DNA of 21,127 nucleotides from CAYMKL01 sp964390805 (lineage in GTDB: Bacteria > Chloroflexota > Anaerolineae > VGOG01), in assembly GCA_964390805.1 (NCBI GenBank), contig CAYMKL010000121.1, positions 1 through 21,127 on the forward strand, given 5' to 3'. Position 1 is the stretch's first letter. Each line of letters begins with the position of its first letter. Shown in pieces: positions 15,432-21,127 of the stretch. The position numbers were made by a program, and so were the translations under genes. The notes below the pieces were generated by a model that worked only from the letters and a program-made list of their open reading frames with translations, was not told where the DNA came from and searched no databases.

Positions 15432-18038
15432 ATGGCTCTCGTAACCGAAGCTCTACTTGACCAGCTTCGCAAACAAGTAGAAACACGCGGCACGGTTGTC
15501 TGGTTTGATCCAGAGAAAGCGTACCTGGAACTGGCTCAGTCGCTTATAGCCGAGGTTTTAGCTGGTGCCGTTGTACATCGCTACGATCCAGAGCGCGGCT
15601 TCATCTGGCTGCGCCGCCAATTGGAACCGCTCTGGGCAGAGAGGACCGATCCGCCCCGGCTGATCATCTACGTGCCCCTGGCCCAGGCAGAAACGCGCCA
15701 CGCGCTGATCGAGTTCGAGGTGGCCGGTGTGAGGATGCAACCCGGTCAACAGCCGCCGGAGCAGAACACTGCTTTGGCCGCCGTAGCCCGACGGGCGCTG
15801 GGGGCTGTGTTCCCACCAGCAGCTCTGGAGGAGATTGTCAGCCAGGTGGAGGTCGGGCAGTTGTCCCTGACCGAGTTAGACCAATTGGCAGAAAAGGGTG
15901 CCGAAGCACGGACCGGCGCGGTGGCCGTCATCTTCGGCAGCGGGAACACCTCCGAGGTGGCGATTCGCTTCCTGGCCGACCCGGCGCTGGACACCGAGAT
16001 CGAGGCCCGGCAAGCCCTAGGCAACCTGGCGGGGTTGCTATCTGATGCGCTGGGGGTTCCCTTTCCGTCCGATCAGGGCCCCGCAGCACTGCGAGCGCAA
16101 CTGGCCCGCCAGGTACTGGTCACCGACTTGATCGAGGCACTGGGGAAGAGCGTGCCCCAGGCGCTCCGCACGTTTCCCGTCGCCGAGCGACCAGTAGCCC
16201 GCCAGGCTGCCGCGAATCTGGCCCAGGCCTGGCGCAACCGGCGCGACGTGGCCGACAGCTACGTCCATTGGGCTGGGCGAGTGCAGGCTGAGATTGGGCT
16301 GAACTCCCTAGACCTGGGCTTGGACGCCCTGGCCCGAACCGAGACCTTTTCCGCCAGTGAAGCCCGGCTGCAAAGGGAAGTTGAAATAGCTCTGGCCAAA
16401 CGACCCAACTCGCGCCTGGTCGAACTGGCTGCAGCACGGCTCAGTGGCTTCTGGTCAGCGCAAAAGCCGGAGATTAAGGCCCGTTGGGAGGTCATCCTGG
16501 ACGCCGGCCGGGTGTTGGTCGAAGCAGCACGGGTAGAGAGTACACTCAAGGGCAAGAAGTGGTCGGCTGGCGCGCTACTGTCCAACTATGCCCTTGGCGA
16601 TCAGCCGTGGTGCAATCTGGATACCGCCCAGCGCCACCTGGAACGCGATTTCCACCGCTTCGAACTCGACGTTCAGCAGCACGAGTCGCTGATTCGGTTG
16701 GTGGCCCAGGCCCGCCAGCGCTACGCTGCCGTATCCGATCATCTGGCTGAACTCTTTACGCGGGCTTACGCCGCCGACCAGTTCGAGCTCCCCAACGTGT
16801 TGCTCCAGGCCGACGTCTATCGAGAGGTCGTGGCCCCGGCAGCAAAGAGCGGGCGCGCGGCTTACATCCTGGTAGATGCCTTGCGTTTTGAGATGGCCCG
16901 GGAACTGATCTCCATCCTCGAACCGGGATGGGCATACGAGCTAAGCCCGGCGCTGGCCACGCCACCCACCATCACCGAGATCGGCATGGCGGCCTTGATG
17001 CCCGGCGCGGAAAAGGGGCTCACGGTGATGCCTGCCGGGGGCAACAAGCTGGCGCTCGCGGTCGGCGACAACACACTTAAAACGCGCCAGGCGCGGCTGG
17101 CCTACTTTCAGGCGGCTGTGGGAGAGGGCGTGGCCGTGGCCCGGCTGGATCAACTGGCACCGCTGTCAGATACCCACTTGAGGCAGACTCTCAAGTTGGC
17201 CAAGGTGATCGTGGTCACGGCGACGGAAGGAATTGATGGCCTGTGCGAGAACAACCCGGCGCTGGCCCGGCGCATGCTGGACGACGTTCTCAACCAACTT
17301 CGCCGGGCGATAAAAGCACTCTTCGGCCTGGGGATACAAACCGTCGTCATCAGCGCCGATCACGGCTATCTCTTTGGTCAGGAACTGTCAGTTGGCGCGA
17401 AGATGGACGCACCAGGGGGCAAGACAGCGACCCTCAAACGTCGGGTATGGGTTGGCCAAGGTGGAGCGAAGTCGCCCAGCTTTCTGCGCGCGCCTCTTTC
17501 CGCCTTTGGCATCGGCGGAAACCTGGAGATCGCCACACCCTGGAATCTTTCCTGCTTCAAGGTCAAAGGCGGCGCGATGGAGTACTTTCACGGCGGTCTG
17601 TCGCTGCAGGAACTGGTCATTCCGGTGCTGAGTGTTCGCCTGGCCGTCGCCCTGGCGCCGGCGGCAGTTGCTCGGGTACAGTGGGCACTGACCCTCGGCA
17701 GCCGCGCCATATCCACGCGGTTTCTCTCCGTCACGGTGGAGGGCCGCTCCGAAGAGCTGTTGCCGGTAGAGCCACCGGCCATCCGAGTCGAAGTGCGGGG
17801 GGCTGGCAACCAACCCATCTCGGTACCGGTGTCGGCCAGCTACGGCTTCCAGGAGGCCACCAAGGACGTCCAACTGGCCTTGGATGCCGACGAGCCCCAG
17901 GCGATAGCCACAAACACCGTCACGCTGATGATTACCGAGACGCCAGCGGTGGACGAGGTGACGGTTCACTTGCTGGACGCGACCACCGGGGTCAGCCTGG
18001 CGCGCCTGGACCACGTCCCATTCGCCATCACGCTGTAG
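15432..18038 (+). CDS. pglZ: BREX PglZ, alkaline-phosphatase-fold protein
   Basis: An 868-residue protein of the usual PglZ size. The ATG at 15432 is chosen because GGAGG lies just upstream and the protein then begins MALVTEALLDQLRKQVE, as in the family; the open frame extends further left only into unrelated sequence overlapping the membrane gene. The phosphatase-like metal site is visible as ILVDALRFEMARE (D482) and ISADHGYLFGQE (D643-H644). A helical N-terminal region and a C-terminal beta-rich domain surround it. PglZ is universal in BREX. Its phosphatase-fold domain is required for defence, and it interacts with PglX. The next gene, brxL, starts 53 bases later. Confidence 0.92.
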   Translation: MALVTEALLDQLRKQVETRGTVVWFDPEKAYLELAQSLIAEVLAGAVVHRYDPERGFIWLRRQLEPLWAERTDPPRLIIYVPLAQAETRHALIEFEVAGVRMQPGQQPPEQNTALAAVARRALGAVFPPAALEEIVSQVEVGQLSLTELDQLAEKGAEARTGAVAVIFGSGNTSEVAIRFLADPALDTEIEARQALGNLAGLLSDALGVPFPSDQGPAALRAQLARQVLVTDLIEALGKSVPQALRTFPVAERPVARQAAANLAQAWRNRRDVADSYVHWAGRVQAEIGLNSLDLGLDALARTETFSASEARLQREVEIALAKRPNSRLVELAAARLSGFWSAQKPEIKARWEVILDAGRVLVEAARVESTLKGKKWSAGALLSNYALGDQPWCNLDTAQRHLERDFHRFELDVQQHESLIRLVAQARQRYAAVSDHLAELFTRAYAADQFELPNVLLQADVYREVVAPAAKSGRAAYILVDALRFEMARELISILEPGWAYELSPALATPPTITEIGMAALMPGAEKGLTVMPAGGNKLALAVGDNTLKTRQARLAYFQAAVGEGVAVARLDQLAPLSDTHLRQTLKLAKVIVVTATEGIDGLCENNPALARRMLDDVLNQLRRAIKALFGLGIQTVVISADHGYLFGQELSVGAKMDAPGGKTATLKRRVWVGQGGAKSPSFLRAPLSAFGIGGNLEIATPWNLSCFKVKGGAMEYFHGGLSLQELVIPVLSVRLAVALAPAAVARVQWALTLGSRAISTRFLSVTVEGRSEELLPVEPPAIRVEVRGAGNQPISVPVSASYGFQEATKDVQLALDADEPQAIATNTVTLMITETPAVDEVTVHLLDATTGVSLARLDHVPFAITL

Positions 18039-18053
18039 ATCGCTTGACACAAG

Positions 18054-18081
18054 TTCCACGTTTCACGTTTCACGTTTTACG
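18054..18081 (+). repeat. TTTCACG heptad repeat (4 units) in the pglZ-brxL gap
   Basis: TTCCACG, TTTCACG, TTTCACG, TTTTACG in tandem, ending at the brxL ribosome site (GAGGTG). The same unit occurs in inverse orientation inside the pglX N-half at 8966-9009. Confidence 0.7.
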
Positions 18082-18091
18082 AGGTGACAAA

Positions 18092-20113
18092 ATGCCCGAA
18101 CTGGACCGCAAAGTAAACGAAGTCTTCGCAGGCAAAGTGGTGCGCAAGGACCTGGTTCGCCAGGTCAAGGTGGGCGCCAACGTGCCGACCTACGTGCTGG
18201 AGTATCTGCTGGGCAAGTATTGCGCCACGGACGATCCCGTCGCGGTCGAGGCCGGCCTGCGTTTGGTGAACAACACCTTGACCGATCACATCATCCGCCC
18301 CGACGAGGCCATGAAGGCCCAGTCGCGGGTGAAGGAACGGGGCCAGCAGCGGTACATTGACAAGGTGCTGGTGCGTCTGGACGGCACCAAGTACTGGGCC
18401 GAGGTGGTGAATTTCGGAAATCGCTTCGTGCACATTCCCGACACCTTCGTGCGGCGCTACGAGCGGTTGCTGGAGGGAGGTGTCTGGACCCAGGTGGACA
18501 TCGAGTTCCGTGCCGAGGAGGAGGTTGGCGGCAAGACACGGCCCTTCTTCATCACCGACCTCAAACCGATTCAAGTGGCCGCTTTCAGCCTGGACGATTA
18601 CTGCGCCGCGCGGGGCGAACTGACGACCGATGAATGGCTCGACCTGCTGATCCGCTCCATCGGGTTTGAGCCGCCCTCCTTTAGCCGACGGGTCAAATTG
18701 CTCATGTTGATGCGTCTGGTGCCCATGGCTCAGCGCAACTACAACCTGATCGAGCTGGGTCCCAGGGGCACCGGCAAGTCGTACGTCTATCGTGACCTTT
18801 CGCCCTATGCTATCTTGATCTCGGGCGGCAAGACGACCGTGGCCAACCTGTTTTATAACATGAGCACGCGCCGGGTCGGTCTGGTGGGACTGTGGGACGC
18901 AGTCGCCTTCGACGAGGTGGCTGGCATCAGCTTCCGTGACAGGACCGCCCTCCAGATCCTCAAGGACTACATGGAGAGCGGTAGCTTCAGCCGGGGTCGG
19001 GAAGAACTGGTGGCGGAAGCCTCGATGGTCTTCAACGGCAACATCAACCAGCCCGTTGACGTACTGGTTCGCACTGGCACGTTGTTCCAGCCTCTACCAG
19101 AGGACATGCAGGACATGGCGCTCATTGACCGTCTGCATTTCTACCTACCTGGCTGGGAGATACCCAAGATGCAAAACGAGTTCTTCACCGACCACTACGG
19201 CTTTGTGGTTGACTATCTGGCCGAAGCGCTGCGTGAGTTGCGCCGAAGGAACTACACGGAGGCATTCGACCGCCATTTCAGCCTGGGCAGCCAGTTGAAC
19301 ACGCGGGATGCCAAAGCCGTCCGCCGCTCTGTGTCTGGCCTGGTCAAGCTCCTGCACCCGGCCGGCGATCCCAGCCGGGAGGAGGTGCAGGAATACCTGG
19401 AGTTGGCCCTGGAGGGGCGTCGCCGTGTCAAAGAGCAGTTGAAGAAGATGGGCGCATTCGAGTACTACCACACGTCTTTCTCTTACATAGACACGGAGGC
19501 GATGCAGGAGCACTTCGTTGGCGTGCCCGAGGAGGGTGGTCAGCGGCTGATCAGCCAAGACCCCATGCCGCCCGGCAGCGTCTACACGGCTGCCCTGACC
19601 GACAGTGACAAGGTGGCGTTACACCGTATTGAGGTCAGTCGCATGAGCGGTTCAGGTAAGCTGCGCATCACCGGCAGCCCTGACCGGGCCATGAAGGACT
19701 CCATTGTCACTGCCTTTGACCACATCAGGGCCAACAAAACGCGGCTGGGCATCGAGCGCGACGTGGACAGCTACGACTTTCACGTCCAGATCGTAGACCT
19801 GATGCACAGCAAGGAGGGATCGCAGGGAGGTGTGGCTTTCTTTGTGTCCCTGTATTCCCTGCTGCGGGAGAAGCCGGTGCAGGCTGGCCTAGTCGTCCTG
19901 GGGGAAATGACCATTCAGGGAAACATCCTGCCGGTCCGTTCCCTTCTGGAACCGTTGCAAGTCATCATGGACAACGGCGCCAGGCGGGTACTGGTTCCCA
20001 TCGGCAATCAGCGCCAGTTCATGCAAGTTCCGCCCGACATCCTGGAGCGAGTGGACCCGATCTTTTACTCGGAGCCGCTGGCAGCGGCGTTGAAGGCGCT
20101 GGGGATGGGATAG
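18092..20113 (+). CDS. brxL: BREX Lon-like AAA+ protein BrxL
   Basis: A 673-residue protein, normal for BrxL. The ATG at 18092 follows GAGGTG; the much longer open frame to its left (from 17243) is only a shadow of pglZ. The N-terminal region MPELDRKVNEVFAGKVVRKD is typical. Walker A GPRGTGKS is at 223-230 and Walker B AFDEVAG has D274-E275. The C-terminus is a Lon-protease-like fold (EGSQGGVAFFVSLYSLL, then VLGEMTIQGNILPVRSL). By alignment from memory to Lon, the catalytic Ser position (GPSAG) is GSQGG here and the Lys of GGLKEK is Leu, so it should not be a protease. This agrees with BrxL being an AAA+ DNA-binding ring rather than an active Lon. BrxL is the marker of type 1 and type 4 BREX; with PglX present, type 1-like is the best fit. 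Confidence 0.93.
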   Translation: MPELDRKVNEVFAGKVVRKDLVRQVKVGANVPTYVLEYLLGKYCATDDPVAVEAGLRLVNNTLTDHIIRPDEAMKAQSRVKERGQQRYIDKVLVRLDGTKYWAEVVNFGNRFVHIPDTFVRRYERLLEGGVWTQVDIEFRAEEEVGGKTRPFFITDLKPIQVAAFSLDDYCAARGELTTDEWLDLLIRSIGFEPPSFSRRVKLLMLMRLVPMAQRNYNLIELGPRGTGKSYVYRDLSPYAILISGGKTTVANLFYNMSTRRVGLVGLWDAVAFDEVAGISFRDRTALQILKDYMESGSFSRGREELVAEASMVFNGNINQPVDVLVRTGTLFQPLPEDMQDMALIDRLHFYLPGWEIPKMQNEFFTDHYGFVVDYLAEALRELRRRNYTEAFDRHFSLGSQLNTRDAKAVRRSVSGLVKLLHPAGDPSREEVQEYLELALEGRRRVKEQLKKMGAFEYYHTSFSYIDTEAMQEHFVGVPEEGGQRLISQDPMPPGSVYTAALTDSDKVALHRIEVSRMSGSGKLRITGSPDRAMKDSIVTAFDHIRANKTRLGIERDVDSYDFHVQIVDLMHSKEGSQGGVAFFVSLYSLLREKPVQAGLVVLGEMTIQGNILPVRSLLEPLQVIMDNGARRVLVPIGNQRQFMQVPPDILERVDPIFYSEPLAAALKALGMG

Positions 20114-20154
20114 CATCTGATACCTCCTCATAGCCTGTCGGTCTCCAAACCCAT

Positions 20155-20183
20155 TTGACACAATAGAACATTTGTACTATACT
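20155..20183 (+). promoter_or_regulatory. Promoter with LexA-type palindrome upstream of the small ORF
   Basis: TTGACA (20155-20160), 17 bases, then TATACT (20178-20183). Between and over them lies TAGAAC-ATTT-GTACTA (20164-20179), one base from a perfect TAGAAC-N4-GTTCTA palindrome. That resembles the AGAAC-N4-GTTCT LexA boxes of several non-proteobacterial groups. SOS control is a possibility, not shown. Confidence 0.55.
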
Positions 20184-20303
20184 TGATTGCAGTGGATTCG
20201 ATTTCACCGGACGGATGAGGGTACCAAGAGCAACGTTATGAGACACGCCGGACCTCGGCAAGCCTGGTTAGTTTGCTGGTGCCGATAGAAACGATCTGGA
20301 GTC

Positions 20304-20516
20304 ATGGAAACATCACAGCGCCAAGCCCTATTACTGGAAGTCAAGCAACTCGTCGCTGAGGCCAAGTCGGGACTACACGGCGGGACAGCGTTTCTTGATG
20401 GCCTGCGCTATGGTCTGACATTGGCCGGTTTGATGGAAGATCGCGAGGTGAAGCAGAACTGGGCGCGCGGTGAGGCGCTGGCTGATCAATCACTTCAGAG
20501 AACTTCCGTCCCCTAA
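20304..20516 (+). CDS. Small protein of unknown function
   Basis: A 70-residue ORF starting METSQRQALLLEVKQLVAEA, mainly helical, with no membrane segment or known motif. A GGAG lies upstream of the ATG but only 2 bases away, closer than ideal. It follows a good promoter by about 120 bases and precedes a hairpin terminator, which supports it being expressed. I do not recognise it. The leader (20184-20303) contains a possible TCGGCA/TGCCGA hairpin near 20254-20287. Confidence 0.5.
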   Translation: METSQRQALLLEVKQLVAEAKSGLHGGTAFLDGLRYGLTLAGLMEDREVKQNWARGEALADQSLQRTSVP

Positions 20517-20550
20517 CTATCGCCCACGCCGGGCGTACACGACACAAGAA

Positions 20551-20592
20551 AACGCCACTTGCGTCAACCGTGCAGGTGGCGTTCTGCGTTTT
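20551..20592. terminator. Hairpin terminator after the small ORF
   Basis: AACGCCACTTGC (20551-20562) pairs with GCAGGTGGCGTT (20572-20583), a 12-bp stem with one G-U pair and a 9-base loop. It is followed by CTGCGTTTT, with AAGAAA on the other side, so it could work in both directions between the convergent genes. Confidence 0.65.
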
Positions 20593-20625
20593 GCCAAATA
20601 ACAGGAATCAAGGGGCTAACAGCAT

Positions 20626-20694
20626 GGCTTGTACAAGCCTACACCGGGTGTAGGGTATGTAGGGTTGTGCAGGCTTTGTAGGCTATGTAGGCTT
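20626..20694. repeat. Palindromes and TGTAGGC tandem repeats between convergent genes
   Basis: A perfect 14-bp palindrome GGCTTGTACAAGCC (20626-20639) runs into CTACACC-G-GGTGTAG (20639-20653). About four degenerate 9-10 bp units of TATGTAGGC type follow (about 20655-20694). AAGCCTACA (20635-20643) can also pair with the last TGTAGGCTT (20686-20694), which is followed by TTT. It may be a second terminator or a small repeat element. Confidence 0.5.
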
Positions 20695-20743
20695 TTTCAA
20701 AGGGTCGTTTGTCGAATGTTTTTTGTAGCCCATAGGTCCCCGC

Positions 20744-21121
20744 CTATCGACGTCCCCGGATCAGGAGCTCGCCATACTCGATCCATCTGTCTTTCTCCTC
20801 CTCGGTAAGCACCTGCCAGACCGCCTCGGCTTCTTCCAGGCGATAGGTGGGCAAGACACGCTGGGGCCGCCCATAGCCGGCCAGGGCCATGAGATTGACC
20901 TCAGGGACTTTGAAGAATAGGGCCAGCTTGGTGATGGTGTCCTCGTCGCCTCGCTTGGTGTGGCCAGCGATGAAGTTCCAGATCGTTGCTGCGGATAGAC
21001 CCGCCTGCAGCGAAGCCTGGCGGAGACTGATCCCCATCAGCTTGCATGCTTGCTTCAGGAAACCTGGCAGGTCCTCGGCCGTCTCAGAGAGACGGACTAG
21101 CTCATCTTGTGTTGTTTGCAT
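20744..21121 (-). CDS. XRE/Cro-type helix-turn-helix regulator
   Basis: A 125-residue protein on the - strand, convergent with the small ORF. The helix-turn-helix is near residues 29-55: GISLRQASLQAGLSAATIWN, then FIAGHTKRGDEDT, with KLALFFKVP closing the domain. A tail of about 45 residues (EEAEAVWQVLTEEEKDRWIEYGELL) probably serves dimerisation. The ATG at 21121 is preceded by AGGAA at the window edge, so its promoter is outside. Such proteins are usually repressors of their own or adjacent genes. Its target is not visible here; it may belong to the next region rather than to the BREX island. Confidence 0.82.
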   Translation of the reverse strand: MQTTQDELVRLSETAEDLPGFLKQACKLMGISLRQASLQAGLSAATIWNFIAGHTKRGDEDTITKLALFFKVPEVNLMALAGYGRPQRVLPTYRLEEAEAVWQVLTEEEKDRWIEYGELLIRGRR

Positions 21122-21127
21122 TTCCTG

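Noticed and set aside
17243..18091. Long N-terminal extension of the brxL frame
   Set aside because: It overlaps pglZ in another frame and translates to Arg/Gly/Ser-rich sequence. BrxL family length and a ribosome site support the start at 18092.
20626..20694. CRISPR array or replication iterons
   Set aside because: Units are short, degenerate and lack spacers of constant length; no cas or rep gene is nearby.

Overview
The window is a bacterial phage-defence island of about 60% GC, with tightly packed genes almost all on the + strand. It is built around a BREX operon of type 1-like content: a BrxC-family P-loop ATPase, a PglX methyltransferase, a PglZ phosphatase-fold protein and a BrxL Lon-like AAA+ protein. 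brxA and brxB are not in the window. The organism cannot be fixed from sequence alone. Heptanucleotide short tandem repeats, a TTGACA-N17-TATACT promoter over an AGAAC-type palindrome, and the general protein style would fit a Chloroflexota (Anaerolineae-like) bacterium, but that is a weak inference.

Layout. Bases 9-1862 hold the C-terminal part of a first PglX, cut or broken near the left edge. It overlaps by ATGA with an AlbA_2/COG2865-type regulator carrying winged-helix domains (1859-3511). Two perfect palindromes with the same 9-bp arm follow in the 87-bp gap before brxC (3599-7321). A HEPN-type protein (7326-8150) separates brxC from the methyltransferase half of a second pglX (8166-10088). 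That half stops right after the catalytic domain. The other half of the same protein (target recognition and C-terminal domains) resumes at 12547-14580.

The 2.46 kb between the two pglX halves carries a strong promoter with an operator-like inverted repeat, an orphan HicB-like antitoxin/repressor (10144-10509), an ABC-type AAA ATPase (10578-11693) and a DUF4435 TOPRIM-like protein (11690-12550). The last two match the AriA/AriB pair of PARIS. The DUF4435 gene overlaps the pglX C-terminal half by ATGA, so a PARIS-like module looks built into the reading order of pglX. After this come a low-GC four-helix membrane protein (14659-15351), pglZ (15432-18038) and brxL (18092-20113).

The right end has a promoter, a short unknown gene (20304-20516), a hairpin terminator and palindrome/tandem-repeat region, and a convergent XRE regulator (20744-21121, - strand).

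Working model: BrxC, PglX, PglZ and BrxL give methylation-based BREX defence. The AlbA_2 protein probably regulates it through the paired palindromes. The nested HicB + AriA/AriB cassette may guard the same BREX complex against anti-restriction proteins. The split of PglX into catalytic and recognition polypeptides, plus a second recognition half upstream, suggests HsdM/HsdS-like modular specificity. The model is inference; the gene order, motifs and overlaps are seen directly.
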